DNA of 64,000 bases from Flavihumibacter rivuli. GTDB taxonomy: Bacteria > Bacteroidota > Bacteroidia > Chitinophagales > Chitinophagaceae. Below are positions 8,301 through 18,149 of the stretch, piece after piece (the stretch's first letter is position 1; the number at the start of each line of letters is the position of its first letter). The notes beneath the pieces are model-generated. The model made no database searches, was not told where the DNA came from, and saw only the letters and a program-made list of their open reading frames with translations. The stretch lies in assembly GCF_018595685.2 (NCBI RefSeq), contig NZ_CP092334.1, positions 4,182,001 to 4,246,000 on the forward strand, written 5' to 3'. Made by a program: the position numbers and the translations under genes.

Positions 8301-10421
8301 ATGCAGGAAACCTCTATCCAATACCCTTTCCAGCATTCCGGACCATCGCCCAAAATAGTAGAACCATCAGCGGCCTTCAGGAAAGAAGCGATAAAGGTGG
8401 TGGGTTTAATTGCCTTGTTCATTATTGTCTACCTTTTGCTGGTAGTAACCGCATTTGCCTTCGCCGCCGCCTGTGTTTATGGTGGTGTCCTGATGATCGT
8501 AACGGTGCCTAAATTCCTCGTCATCATGATCGGCCTGGGGGTGATCGGCCTTGGTGTGATGGTTTTTTTCTTCCTGGTTAAATTCCTTTTCAATGTCAGT
8601 CGGCAGGACGTATCCGGTTATATGGAAATCAAGGAAACCGACCAGCCTGCCCTATTTGCCTTCATTCGTGAAATCTCCAAAGCGACCAATGCCCGCTTCC
8701 CTAAGCATGTGTACCTGGCTCCCGATGTTAATGCGAGCGTGTTCTACGATTCGGGTTTCTGGAGCATGTTCCTGCCTGTCCGTAAAAACCTGGTGGTTGG
8801 GCTTGGACTGGTCAATGGATTGAACAGGGGAGAGTTCAGTGCGGTACTGGCCCATGAACTTGGCCACTTTTCCCAGCGAAGCATGAAGCTGGGAAGTTTT
8901 GTCTACCAGGTTAACCGGATCATCTTCAATATGCTCTATGACAATACAGGTTATGGGGCTTTCCTGGACAAGTGGGCAGCTGTCAGCGGGTATTTTGCCT
9001 TTTTTGCGACCATTACCGTGAAGATCGTCAACGGTATCCAATGGGTCCTAAGGAAACTCTATGGCCTGGTCAATAAGGGCTATATGGGCCTTTCCCGGGA
9101 AATGGAATTCCATGCGGATGCAGTAGCTGCTGCGGTCAGCGGTGCGAATAACCTGGAATCCGCATTGCTCCGGCTGGAAATGGCTGATTCGGGTTATCAG
9201 TCAGTCCTGGATACCTGCAATGACTGGTTCCGGAAGAATGAGGTGAGCCAGAATTTCTATCCCGGCCAGCGATTGGTAATGAAGGAACTGGCCAGGAAAT
9301 ACCAGCTGCCCATCAATAATGGGTTGCCATTGATCACGCACGAGGTTGCTTCCGGCGAGTCTGCTACCCGCGTCAACTTCAAAGACCAATGGGCTTCCCA
9401 TCCCCCCACCGCAGAGCGGATCGCCCACCTCCATAGCCTTAAAATGGACGCGGCCATTGATGATCGATCTGCCTGGACCATCTTTACGGATGAACTGGGT
9501 TTGCAGCGTTCCATGACCGCATTTGTATATAGCCAGGCTTCTACAGGGGAGGCTGAACAGGAACTCATTACTGAAAAGGACTTTGAAGGAAAATACAATG
9601 CGTTGATCCAGTATTATGCCTTTCCTGAGGTCTTTAATGGCTGTTATGACGGCCGGCCAATGAGTGAAATGGACCTGGACAAACAGATGAGTGTTGCGGA
9701 TGAAGAAGTGTCTGTTGATGTTGTGAAAGCATTGTGTACAAATGAACAGGCTTCCATCCTGAAGAAGATCAGCGGTGCGGAGCAGGATATAGAGACCTTG
9801 CAGGCCATTGCAGACGGCCGTGTCGAAACCAGTTCATTTGATTTCGAGGGGCAAAGGATGGGTAAAGGGGATATAGGCAAGTTGATCGAAAGGCTAAAGT
9901 TGGAGGCGGAAGCCTGGCGATCGCGGCTACAGGATTTCGATGAACGGATGTTCAGGAACAGTTACTGGCTGGCAGCAAGGCGCGGTGAGGCCGGCAAGTT
10001 AAAGGACCAGTATGAGCAATATTTTATCTGGCGGAACAGGGCTAATGAATTTTACAATCATTCCAATGCCATGTTCGAAAAGCTGAACCCTGTTTATGCG
10101 GGTGAAAGCCTGACGTTGGAGCATGCGGATGCCCTTGTTTCAGGACTTAAAACCAAGGATGAACCAGATTTCCGCCAGATGCTCGAATTGTTCAGTAAGG
10201 AAGGGGTTTTTGAAGAGAGCCAGGAGCTGAAGTCAAAAATCGACCGGTACCTTGAAGCCAGCTATGCCTATTTCAACGGCAAGGAATTCTTTAGTAACGA
10301 ACTGGATGATATCCTGGCCATAGGCCGGGAATGTTGGTCTGCCTTGCAGTCCTATATTTTCCGGATCTACAAGGACCTGCTGTTCTACCAGGCTTCTATT
10401 TATAACAGTACAGGCCATTAA
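8301..10421 (+). CDS. large membrane-bound M48 family zinc metallopeptidase
   Basis: A 706-residue protein with two strong transmembrane helices near residues 30-65 and 70-95, then an M48 (HtpX/Ste24-like) catalytic domain. The zinc site is HELGH at 185-189 (context LAHELGHFSQRSMKLG) with the third ligand probably E269 in MEFHADAVAAA. A further hydrophobic stretch lies around 230-255. The region beyond about residue 330 is a long helical, charged extension with no recognised domain, making the protein roughly twice the size of HtpX. It probably acts in membrane protein quality control (inference). It is monocistronic on the plus strand, convergent with the efflux operon. Confidence 0.9.
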   Translation: MQETSIQYPFQHSGPSPKIVEPSAAFRKEAIKVVGLIALFIIVYLLLVVTAFAFAAACVYGGVLMIVTVPKFLVIMIGLGVIGLGVMVFFFLVKFLFNVSRQDVSGYMEIKETDQPALFAFIREISKATNARFPKHVYLAPDVNASVFYDSGFWSMFLPVRKNLVVGLGLVNGLNRGEFSAVLAHELGHFSQRSMKLGSFVYQVNRIIFNMLYDNTGYGAFLDKWAAVSGYFAFFATITVKIVNGIQWVLRKLYGLVNKGYMGLSREMEFHADAVAAAVSGANNLESALLRLEMADSGYQSVLDTCNDWFRKNEVSQNFYPGQRLVMKELARKYQLPINNGLPLITHEVASGESATRVNFKDQWASHPPTAERIAHLHSLKMDAAIDDRSAWTIFTDELGLQRSMTAFVYSQASTGEAEQELITEKDFEGKYNALIQYYAFPEVFNGCYDGRPMSEMDLDKQMSVADEEVSVDVVKALCTNEQASILKKISGAEQDIETLQAIADGRVETSSFDFEGQRMGKGDIGKLIERLKLEAEAWRSRLQDFDERMFRNSYWLAARRGEAGKLKDQYEQYFIWRNRANEFYNHSNAMFEKLNPVYAGESLTLEHADALVSGLKTKDEPDFRQMLELFSKEGVFEESQELKSKIDRYLEASYAYFNGKEFFSNELDDILAIGRECWSALQSYIFRIYKDLLFYQASIYNSTGH

Positions 10422-10455
10422 TGACCTGTCTGTTACAAATAAAAAGTATGCAGAA

Positions 10456-13400
10456 TTATAATTGCTCCAGGCTGGGGTTGTTCTTCCTGTAGAATATCCA
10501 GAAGATGATCGGGAATACCATCAAGGTAAGGATGGTGGCTGTTACCAATCCTCCAATGATCACTATGGCCAGTGGCTTTTGGCTTTCCGATCCAATACCC
10601 GTAGAGGTAGCTGCCGGTAATAAACCGAGCATGGCCATCATGGCAGTCATGACTACCGGTCTGATCCTGCTGGTCACGCCGTTCTTAATGGCCTCGTTGA
10701 GCTCCATTTTGTTTCTCAGGTTCTGGTGGAAAACGCTGATGAGGATAACGCCATTCTGAACGCAGATGCCAAAAAGGGCGATCATGCCTACACCGGCTGA
10801 GATGCCGAAGTTAATGCCGGTAATATGAAGGGCCAGAATGCCTCCTATTAAAGCGAAGGGAACATTGAGCAGTACCAGGCCAGCATCTTTGGCATTGCCA
10901 AATGTGATGAACAGCAAGATGAATATGGCGATCAAACTAATGGGAACTACCTGGGCCAGTCTTTTGCTTGCCCTTACCTGGTTTTCAAATTCGCCTGTCC
11001 ATTCAATGCTATACCCTTTAGGGAGCTTTACAGAGCGGTTTACGTTTGCCATGGCTTCAGCTATAGTGCTTCCCAGGTCCCTTTCCCTCACCGTGAATTT
11101 CACGCCAATGAATCGCTTATTGGCATCCCTGTAGATAAAAGCAGGACCTGTCAGCTTTTTCATGGTGGCGATCTCGCCCAGTGGAATCTTGGTGCCTTTC
11201 AGGGTAGGTACTTTCAGGTTCATGATATCCTCCTCTTCCTGCCTGAATTGGGGCTGGTACCTAATCCTTACATCAAACTTTTTTTCGCCTTCATATTTTT
11301 GGGTAACTGTCTTGCCGCCGATAGCCATTTCGATCACAGCCTGCGCGTCTGCAATGGAAACGCCGTAAAGGCCCATTTTCTCCTCGTCAAGGATAACGCT
11401 CATTTCCGGTTGGCCAATATTCCTCAGGATGCCGGCGTCCTTGATGCCCCTTACGTTCCTGATCTGCTCCAGTACCTTATTGGACAGGTCATTCAGCTTG
11501 TCAAGGTCATCCCCGAAGATCTTAACCGCATTATTGGCATTCATCCCTGCTACTGCCTCTGCAACATTATCGATGATGGGCTGGGAATAGTTGTAGTTGA
11601 TGCCCTGGTAAACTTTCAGCTTCTTGTCCATTTCTTCGATCAGGTCATCCATGCTTATCTTACGTTTCCATTCCTTCTTCGGCTTGAGGTTTACCTGCAT
11701 CTGTACGTAATAGAATCCGCTTGGGTCCGTGCCGTCGTTGCTTCTTCCTGTTTGCGACAGAACGCCATTTACCTCCGGGAATTCATTCAGCTTTTTGCGG
11801 AGCTCGTGAACAATGCTTACTGTTTTTGGCAGACTCATGCTCATCGGCATTTTCGCCTCTACCCATAAGGCCCCTTCATTCAGTTGGGGCAGGAATTCAG
11901 TACCCAGGAATTTCGCCGAAGCAAAAGTGATGACCAGGGTTAGTATGGCTATGCCCAAACTTTGTTTTTTGTGCTGGAAGCACCAGAGAAAGGCATTGGT
12001 GACATACTTGTTGATGGTGGTTACAAAAATGTTCTTTTTCTCCTTTACATTTTTATTCAGCAGGATGGAACAAAGTACGGGAACCAGTGTAAGGGTGTAG
12101 ATCAATGCGCCCAGTAAAGCAAAGCCTAGTGTATAGGCGAGCGGGGAAAACATTTTGCCCTCCACTTTCTGGAATGAAAATATTGGGAGCAGCGCTGTGA
12201 TGATAATGAGTTTGGAAAAGAAAACAGCTTTTCCCAGTTCGCCTCCTGTTTTCTTGATGATGCCCAGTTTTGCGAGTTTGTTGAATTTGTCCATGCCCCT
12301 TGCATGTGCCAGGTGGTCCAGTGCCACAAACATCCCCTCTACCATCACTACGGCACCATCTATGATGATGCCAAAGTCAACTGCCCCAAGGGAAAGCAGG
12401 TTGGCACTCATGCCTTTGAGGCGAAGGCAGAAGAAGGCAAACAGAAGGGATAGGGGAATGATGATCGATACGATAAGGGTGGTTCGCCAGTCGGCCATGA
12501 ACAGGAAGACCACAACGGTTACCAGGATGATTCCCTCAACAAGATTGTGCATTACTGTTTCCGTGCAGTATTCCATGAGCTTGTCGCGGTCATAGAAAGT
12601 TTCCATTTTCACATCCGCGGGTAATACCTTTTCATTGAGTTCATTTATTTTTTCCTTTACCCGTTGGAGGACCTGGGCCGGGTTTTCCCCTTTTCTCATT
12701 ACAACAATACCTTCTACCACATCGTCCTGTTCGTCGAGACCCGCCTGGCCCACCCGCGGAGCTGCACTTTCTTTAACGGTCGCAACATTCCTGACCAGGG
12801 TAGGGGCATCACCATGTTGTTCAATAATGATGTTTTCAATGTCGGATATGCTGTTGAGTAAACCGATTCCCCTTACTACATAGGCCTGGTTGTTTTTCTC
12901 GATCACATCACCGCCCACATTCAGGTTGCTTTTGCTCACCGCATTATATACCTCAAGGGGGGTGATATCGTATTTGGTTAGTTGTGCGGGATTTACCTGG
13001 ATCTCATAGATCTTTTGTTCCCCTCCAAAGGCTACCAGGTCCGCCACTCCCGGAACGGATCTTAGCTGCCGGTCGATCACCCAGTTCTGGATCGTGAGAA
13101 GGTCCCGGCTGTTCTTTGTTTTGCTTCGCAGCACATACCTGAAGATCTCGCCGGTTGGGCCATAGGGCGGCTGGATATCAGGTTCCACTCCCTCCGGCAA
13201 GCTCACATTCCTTAACTGGTTGTTTACCTGTTGCCTGGCGAAGAAATCATCTACATCGTCCTCAAAGATGATCTTCATTACACTGAGGCCAAACATGGTG
13301 ATGCTTCTCACATTGGTCTTGCGTTGGACGCTGTTCATGGCCACTTCAATCGGTCGGGTCACAAACCTTTCAATCTCTTCCGCACTTCTTCCGGGCCACT

Positions 13401-13563
13401 GGGTAACGATAATGATCTGGGTATTGGTCACATCCGGGAATGCTTCAATTGGCGTATTGATGAAGCTGACCACCCCTGCAACTGCCAGTATCCCTACCAT
13501 GAAGAAGGTAAAGAACTTGTTCTTCAGGGAGAAGGCGACTATATTTCGAATGAATTTATTCAT
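10456..13563 (-). CDS. CusA/CzcA-type heavy-metal efflux RND transporter
   Basis: A 1035-residue inner-membrane RND pump, proton driven, of the heavy-metal (HME) class. Visible are the N-terminal helix, the periplasmic porter segments (GRSAEEIERFVTRPIE, RNVRGIKDAGI), the TM4 motif AVDFGIIIDGAVVMVEG carrying the D...D...E residues typical of divalent-cation pumps, and helices in the second half (ISAGVGMIALFGICVQNGVILIS). The DFG motif favours a CzcA-like (Zn/Co/Cd) or broad specificity, but I cannot exclude Cu/Ag. It is the last gene of the kinase-regulator-TolC-adaptor-pump unit, 17 bp after the adaptor. Confidence 0.95.
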   Translation of the reverse strand: MNKFIRNIVAFSLKNKFFTFFMVGILAVAGVVSFINTPIEAFPDVTNTQIIIVTQWPGRSAEEIERFVTRPIEVAMNSVQRKTNVRSITMFGLSVMKIIFEDDVDDFFARQQVNNQLRNVSLPEGVEPDIQPPYGPTGEIFRYVLRSKTKNSRDLLTIQNWVIDRQLRSVPGVADLVAFGGEQKIYEIQVNPAQLTKYDITPLEVYNAVSKSNLNVGGDVIEKNNQAYVVRGIGLLNSISDIENIIIEQHGDAPTLVRNVATVKESAAPRVGQAGLDEQDDVVEGIVVMRKGENPAQVLQRVKEKINELNEKVLPADVKMETFYDRDKLMEYCTETVMHNLVEGIILVTVVVFLFMADWRTTLIVSIIIPLSLLFAFFCLRLKGMSANLLSLGAVDFGIIIDGAVVMVEGMFVALDHLAHARGMDKFNKLAKLGIIKKTGGELGKAVFFSKLIIITALLPIFSFQKVEGKMFSPLAYTLGFALLGALIYTLTLVPVLCSILLNKNVKEKKNIFVTTINKYVTNAFLWCFQHKKQSLGIAILTLVITFASAKFLGTEFLPQLNEGALWVEAKMPMSMSLPKTVSIVHELRKKLNEFPEVNGVLSQTGRSNDGTDPSGFYYVQMQVNLKPKKEWKRKISMDDLIEEMDKKLKVYQGINYNYSQPIIDNVAEAVAGMNANNAVKIFGDDLDKLNDLSNKVLEQIRNVRGIKDAGILRNIGQPEMSVILDEEKMGLYGVSIADAQAVIEMAIGGKTVTQKYEGEKKFDVRIRYQPQFRQEEEDIMNLKVPTLKGTKIPLGEIATMKKLTGPAFIYRDANKRFIGVKFTVRERDLGSTIAEAMANVNRSVKLPKGYSIEWTGEFENQVRASKRLAQVVPISLIAIFILLFITFGNAKDAGLVLLNVPFALIGGILALHITGINFGISAGVGMIALFGICVQNGVILISVFHQNLRNKMELNEAIKNGVTSRIRPVVMTAMMAMLGLLPAATSTGIGSESQKPLAIVIIGGLVTATILTLMVFPIIFWIFYRKNNPSLEQL

Positions 13564-13580
13564 GGTAGTTGGGCCTTGGT

Positions 13581-14657
13581 TTAATCATTTAAGGCATCGT
13601 AGATCATCAGGGCATTCTTGCCAATAATTTTTTCCCCTGTTTGGAGACCGCTTTGGATAAAGCTTCGGTTTCCGGATGTTTTGTATGGAACCACTTCGCG
13701 GGTCTCAATGCTCTCCTTTTTGTAATAGACCATCACGTAGTGCTTGCTTTTATCAAATACCAGGGCTTCATTGGGAACAGATGGCATGGTGTCGCCTTCA
13801 TTGTATTGTACAAACACTGTAGCTACCATATCCGGCTTCAGCATCAGGCCCGGGTTGCCCATCCTGATATTTACTTTTAAAGTTTTACTGTCAGGGTCAA
13901 GGATATTGAGGATCTTGTCAATTCGGCCTTTCATCCTTTTGCCTGGATAGCCCAGCATTTCTACTTCAACAGGCATTCCTACTTTGATCTTGGAGATGTC
14001 GGTTTCATATACGTTAGCTGATACGAAAACCTCATCCAGCTCTGCAATGGTGAAGACGCTTTCATCATAGCTGCTGGGCAATTGCATATTGGCATTGAGT
14101 TTCTTGTCAATGATATAGCCTGATATTGGGGCTACTATGTTGTAAAGGGAGCTCTTATTGGTCCGGTAGATCCTCATCACTTCCTTGATCCTTTGCAATT
14201 CTGCCTGTGCATTGTCCACTTCTTTCTGAGCGGCTGCAACATCCCTGTCGGTGTTGAGTTTTGAGCCATAGAGTTCCTGTGCTACTTTTTGGTTCTTTTC
14301 GGCAAGGATCAGGTCGCTTTGAGCCTCCCTGTATTCTTTTTCGAACGCGGCTATTTCTGTGCTCCTGATGGTTGCCAATACCTGGCCTTTCTCAACATAG
14401 TCACCAAGGGAAACATTTAATGTCGTAACATACCCTCCTACAACAGCAAACACGTTCGTCATTTTCCTGTCTTCCGGTATGATCCTGGCGTTCAGTTTTA
14501 ATTCACTTTGTACCGGCTCTTCCTTCACTTCCTCTATACTGATCTTTGCCAGCATGGTATCAGTGAGGGAGAATGGTTGTTCTGGCGAGGATTCGCGATG
14601 GTTGCAGCTTATAGCAGTAAATGCTATCATGATGCTGAAAAGGAGTAGTGGCCTCAT
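13581..14657 (-). CDS. efflux RND periplasmic adaptor, CusB/CzcB type (lipoprotein)
   Basis: A 358-residue membrane fusion protein bridging the pump and the outer-membrane channel. The signal MRPLLLFSIMIAFTAISC gives an acylated Cys18. Then come a lipoyl/biotinyl half (GGYVTTLNVSLGDYVEKGQVLATI), a coiled-coil hairpin (about 110-170, with AEKNQKVAQELYGSKLNTDRDVAAAQKE shortened here as AEKNQKVAQELYG), the second lipoyl half (YNIVAPISGYIIDKKLNANM), and a beta-barrel domain (FVSANVYETDISKIKVGMPV). No extra His/Met-rich metal-binding tail is present. It lies between the TolC-type gene (9 bp) and the pump gene (17 bp). Confidence 0.93.
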   Translation of the reverse strand: MRPLLLFSIMIAFTAISCNHRESSPEQPFSLTDTMLAKISIEEVKEEPVQSELKLNARIIPEDRKMTNVFAVVGGYVTTLNVSLGDYVEKGQVLATIRSTEIAAFEKEYREAQSDLILAEKNQKVAQELYGSKLNTDRDVAAAQKEVDNAQAELQRIKEVMRIYRTNKSSLYNIVAPISGYIIDKKLNANMQLPSSYDESVFTIAELDEVFVSANVYETDISKIKVGMPVEVEMLGYPGKRMKGRIDKILNILDPDSKTLKVNIRMGNPGLMLKPDMVATVFVQYNEGDTMPSVPNEALVFDKSKHYVMVYYKKESIETREVVPYKTSGNRSFIQSGLQTGEKIIGKNALMIYDALND

Positions 14658-14666
14658 GCTGTTGAT

Positions 14667-15929
14667 TTATAGTTTGATCCCGGTTACAAATTGAAGTTGT
14701 TCGTAAGCCATCGCCCGGTTAAGGCCCAGCTGGTTGATTTGCCTGATGGCTGAATTATAGCTTTCGAAAAAGTCGAGGAATTCAAGGATATTGATATTGC
14801 CTTTATTGAAGTTTTCGATCATGCCCCTGTTCACCAGCGGGAAGTTTTTATTGAATCTCCGGCTGGCTTCCTGGTAGTCCCGGTCGAATTGGTAAAACTG
14901 TGCAAGGGCAGTAGTGATTTCCCATTCTATTGATTGTTGCCTGGCCTTCAGCTGATAATCGATTGCCTGTTGCTGCTGCTCGGCGCTTTTAATATTGCCC
15001 TGGTTCCTATTGAAGAAGGGCAGGTCAATGGCAAGGTGCAGGTTATAATAATGGGGCACGTAACTGCCGTTTTGGTCATAACCAACACCGGCTTTAAGGT
15101 CCGGTACGGCCAATGCTTTCTGGTAATTGAGGTAAAGCTTTGATTGGGCTGCTAGGGTTTGCTGTTGTTTCAGGTCAGGGCGCCAGTTAAGGGCATGGTT
15201 CAAGAGGCTATCCATTCCCGGTAGGTTGGAGGAGCTGATGGAAGGTATGGTGCCGCTTGGCGGAGTAACGATAGCGCTGGTATCCAGGAGTATCCCGAGG
15301 TTGTTTTGCGCTTCCAATGAAGCGGTGACCAGGTTATTCCGTTCAGCATTCAATTGGATATATTCCGTTTGCAGCCTTGCTACATCCTTCTCTGAAAGGT
15401 TCCTTTTCTGCGCCTGGCTATCATAAGCGGCGGTAATACTACCCAGCAGGTCTAATTGACTCGTGATCTGGTCAATGATTTCCTGGTTGTACTGCAGGGT
15501 GTAATAGCTGGAATGCAGGGTGTATTTAAGGGTCCTGATCAGGTCTTCAAATTGATAGGACGCTAGTTTGGTGTCCTCTTTTGCAAGTGCGATTCTTTTG
15601 TTCCTTTTTCCCGCCAGGTAGATCAGCTGGTCTATAGCAAAAGCTTTCTGGCCATTGGTTCCCAGGTCAAACCAACCTTTTGAAGGATTGTAGGCAGAGA
15701 GTTCTGTACTGAAGGTTGGGTTGTCATATAATTTTGCCTGGATTTCCCTTGCACTAACAGCATTTACTTCATAATGCTGGGCAAGCAGCAGGAGGTTTTT
15801 CCGTAAGAAGATGCTGTCTGCCTGGTCAATAGTAAGGCTTATTGTTTTTTTGGGTGGCTGGCTGAGTGCAGGTAAGCTGGCGGTAACAAAAAATGCCAAA
15901 AAGAGCAGCAGCAATTTTACGCGCGTCAT
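14667..15929 (-). CDS. TolC family outer-membrane efflux protein (CzcC-like)
   Basis: A 420-residue exported protein (signal peptide ending near SLPALSQ) with two repeated coiled-coil halves as in the OEP family. Examples are the helices around ALAKEDTKLASYQFEDLIRT and the later QQQQAIDYQLKARQQSIEWE, separated by short beta segments. It forms the trimeric outer-membrane duct of the metal pump. A 110-bp gap with a conspicuous direct repeat separates it from the response regulator upstream, so it may have an inducible promoter of its own. Confidence 0.92.
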   Translation of the reverse strand: MTRVKLLLLFLAFFVTASLPALSQPPKKTISLTIDQADSIFLRKNLLLLAQHYEVNAVSAREIQAKLYDNPTFSTELSAYNPSKGWFDLGTNGQKAFAIDQLIYLAGKRNKRIALAKEDTKLASYQFEDLIRTLKYTLHSSYYTLQYNQEIIDQITSQLDLLGSITAAYDSQAQKRNLSEKDVARLQTEYIQLNAERNNLVTASLEAQNNLGILLDTSAIVTPPSGTIPSISSSNLPGMDSLLNHALNWRPDLKQQQTLAAQSKLYLNYQKALAVPDLKAGVGYDQNGSYVPHYYNLHLAIDLPFFNRNQGNIKSAEQQQQAIDYQLKARQQSIEWEITTALAQFYQFDRDYQEASRRFNKNFPLVNRGMIENFNKGNINILEFLDFFESYNSAIRQINQLGLNRAMAYEQLQFVTGIKL

Positions 15930-15948
15930 TATTATTGATTATCTGACG

Positions 15949-15993
15949 CAAAGCTTTCATTTACATTTGTTAATTCACCGTTTACATATGTTA
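15949..15993 (-). promoter_or_regulatory. candidate response-regulator site and promoter before the TolC/pump genes
   Basis: Two direct repeats TTTACAT(T/A)TGTTA occur at 15960-15972 and 15981-15993, exactly 21 bp (two helix turns) apart. On the minus strand they lie immediately upstream of AAGCTTTG (15949-15956), one mismatch from the TAnnTTTG -7 element. This is the arrangement expected for an OmpR-type activator replacing a weak -33 region. Binding by the neighbouring regulator is inferred. Confidence 0.45.
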
Positions 15994-16039
15994 TTGAGTG
16001 GTTAAGTGGTGTATAATGACGCCGTGGGGTCCTTCCCTG

Positions 16040-16729
16040 TTAAGGAATATTCAGCCTGAATCCAATTCCATGGATGGTTTCCAGCTGGATGTTCGGGTCC
16101 GCCTTGAAGTGCTTCCGCAGCTTGGTCACAAATACATCCATACTCCTTCCAAGGAAATAGTCATCCTTGCCCCATACATTCAGCAATATCTCTTCCCGTT
16201 TTAGTACCTTATTAGGATGCTTGCAAAAGAACAGTAATAACTCGGCTTCCTTCTGGGTCAATGGAACTGTTCCATTGGGGGTGTTTATCTTCAGGTCAGT
16301 GAAAGAAAAATCGAGGTTTCCGATCTTATAGGATATGGCCTGGTCTGCATGCAGTTTCCTTGACCTTCTTAGGAAGACTTCTATCCGCAGCAGCAATTCC
16401 GCCATGCTAAAGGGCTTTGTGATATAGTCATCTGCCCCGGTCAGGAATCCTTTTATTTTATCTTCTTCCAGGGACCTCGCTGTCAGGAATAGGATTGGTG
16501 TGAGGTCGGTCTGTTGCCTGATCTTTTTCGCTACAGAGAAGCCGTCCTTTACCGGCATCATGATGTCCAGCAGGCAGATGTCGATATTGTCCTTGCTGAA
16601 TAGGTCAATGGCTTGCTGCCCGTTGTCGGCAGTTATGACCTTATAACCTGCTTCTTCAAGTGATTCCCTGATCACCATGGATAGGGTGGCGTCATCTTCT
16701 GCCAATAGAATGTTTGCCTTTTCCTGCAT
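16040..16729 (-). CDS. OmpR/PhoB-type response regulator
   Basis: A 229-residue two-domain regulator. The receiver domain has ILLAEDD (acidic pocket), phospho-acceptor in CLLDIMMPVKDG, the threonine in LFLTARS and lysine in YITKPFS. The DNA-binding winged helix follows (NTPNGTVPLTQKEAELLLFF ... GRSMDVFVTKLRKHF). I chose the ATG at 16729: the frame stays open upstream to 16816, but that extension overlaps the kinase gene and has no family similarity, while 16729 lies 4 bp after the kinase stop. It probably controls the efflux genes downstream in response to metal. Confidence 0.94.
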   Translation of the reverse strand: MQEKANILLAEDDATLSMVIRESLEEAGYKVITADNGQQAIDLFSKDNIDICLLDIMMPVKDGFSVAKKIRQQTDLTPILFLTARSLEEDKIKGFLTGADDYITKPFSMAELLLRIEVFLRRSRKLHADQAISYKIGNLDFSFTDLKINTPNGTVPLTQKEAELLLFFCKHPNKVLKREEILLNVWGKDDYFLGRSMDVFVTKLRKHFKADPNIQLETIHGIGFRLNIP

Positions 16730-16733
16730 AGTC

Positions 16734-18041
16734 TTATGGTTGTAATGGTAGTGTGATACTGAATATGGTTCCAATTCCCGGAATACTTTGGATATTGATC
16801 TTACCGCGGTGGGCATCCACCACCTTTTTCACAAAGTTCAAGCCAAGACCAAAGCCCTTTACATCATGCACATCGCCTGTCGGGATACGATAAAATTTTT
16901 TGTAAAGGAAGGGAAGGTATTGTTTCTCTATACCAATGCCATTGTCCTTCACGGATAGTACAGCGTTGGTATTGGTTGACTCCGTTGTAATGATCACGTG
17001 GGGATCCTTGGAATATTTTATCGCGTTTTCCACCAGGTTCACAATAACCATTTCTATATGCGAACTGTCTGCCAGGATATCAGGCAAGTCATCTGCAAGG
17101 TGGAGGTCAAGTTTAACAGCCCTTTGGTTGATCAATGGATCCAGTTGTTCTACGGCTTGTTCTACAAGTTGGTTTAAGTTGGTTTTTTCCAACTGTAGGG
17201 GTAGTTCGTATTGGTCTGTAGTGGCACTATGTAGTAGCCTTTCCACCTGGTTTTGGAGGTGTTCGGTCTGTTCCTTGATGATCTTGCCGTAGCGTTCCAG
17301 TTTTTGCGGCTTGGTGGTGATGTCGGGATTGGTGATCACCTCTGCTGCAAGCTTCATAACTGCCAGCGGTGTTTTGAATTCATGGGTGAAATTATTGACA
17401 AAGTCCCTTTGTAATTCATTTAATGTTTTTTGCCGGTATAAATGAAATAGGCTGCCTGCCATCGCCAGGAGGGTGAGCAGCAGGATGATGGTTCCCAGGA
17501 TCCAGTAATTCAGTTGGCGAAGGATGAATTGTTCACGGTTGGGAAAGGTCAGGTATGCATAGGTATAAGGAAGGGCATCTTCCGGGAGCGTATAGCGGCT
17601 TTCTTTGGGATTGCTGTTTGCCGGATGCAGCAGGTATTTGGTATAGACGAATTCGTTTTTATTGTGATCATATACGCTGGCAATGCAGGAAGAAATGATG
17701 CCGAAGTCCTGCAGCTCATTGGCCAGGTAGTAGGCGAGCGAGTCTCCATCAGGAACCCGGTTTAGTTTAATGCGGAAGTTGTTCGGGGTGGGATGTTCTA
17801 CCAGCTGTTGGAGCTGTACTCCGGGATTTTCTGCGATATCAATGTCTTCCATTAATCCCCGGATACATTTTACTACATCGCTATTGAAATTCTTCTGTTC
17901 GAGTTCATAAATCTTCTTAAGCCAAAAGGCCTGTGCAAGCAGGATAATTGCAGCAATGGCAACTGATATGACCACCATCCATCGTAAGGTTGCTGCACGC
18001 ATAATGTTGAGGAAGATTCTTTTAGGCAAAGTTGGTGTCAT
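16734..18041 (-). CDS. sensor histidine kinase
   Basis: A 435-residue membrane kinase. The first TM helix is at about 20-40 (WMVVISVAIAAIILLAQAFW), a periplasmic sensor of about 130 residues follows, and a second TM lies near 175-195 (YWILGTIILLLTLLAMAGSL). The kinase core follows: H-box FTHEFKTPLAVMKLA, N-box NLVENAIKYSKD, G1 VKDNGIGIEKQ, and G2 GFGLGLNFVKK. There is no HAMP signature. Its gene is first in the efflux operon and only 4 bp from the regulator, so the pair is a cognate two-component system. The sensor domain has no obvious metal-binding cluster, and the signal is inferred from the downstream pump. Confidence 0.94.
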   Translation of the reverse strand: MTPTLPKRIFLNIMRAATLRWMVVISVAIAAIILLAQAFWLKKIYELEQKNFNSDVVKCIRGLMEDIDIAENPGVQLQQLVEHPTPNNFRIKLNRVPDGDSLAYYLANELQDFGIISSCIASVYDHNKNEFVYTKYLLHPANSNPKESRYTLPEDALPYTYAYLTFPNREQFILRQLNYWILGTIILLLTLLAMAGSLFHLYRQKTLNELQRDFVNNFTHEFKTPLAVMKLAAEVITNPDITTKPQKLERYGKIIKEQTEHLQNQVERLLHSATTDQYELPLQLEKTNLNQLVEQAVEQLDPLINQRAVKLDLHLADDLPDILADSSHIEMVIVNLVENAIKYSKDPHVIITTESTNTNAVLSVKDNGIGIEKQYLPFLYKKFYRIPTGDVHDVKGFGLGLNFVKKVVDAHRGKINIQSIPGIGTIFSITLPLQP

Positions 18042-18066
18042 TTGGGGTGATAAACATCCGCTTGTG

Positions 18067-18149
18067 GTTAAGCGCTTGTTAATGGAGTCCCTTGCCGGAT
18101 TCCTTTATTAAAATTAGGCGAAATTACACAGGATTAACAAGGGTTAACC
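18067..18149. promoter_or_regulatory. GTTAA-type repeats in the divergent intergenic region
   Basis: The 200-bp gap between the kinase gene (minus) and the small His-rich gene (plus) holds GTTAAG-N5-GTTAAT (18067-18083, 11-bp period) and ATTAAC-N4-GTTAAC (18134-18149, 10-bp period), plus one more GTTAAC at 18170. Half-sites at helical spacing are usual for OmpR-family regulators. It is a pattern match only. Confidence 0.3.

Noticed and set aside
16730..16816. 29-residue extension of the response regulator
   Set aside because: It lies inside the kinase gene and has no receiver-domain similarity; ATG 16729 fits both the domain start and the 4-bp spacing.
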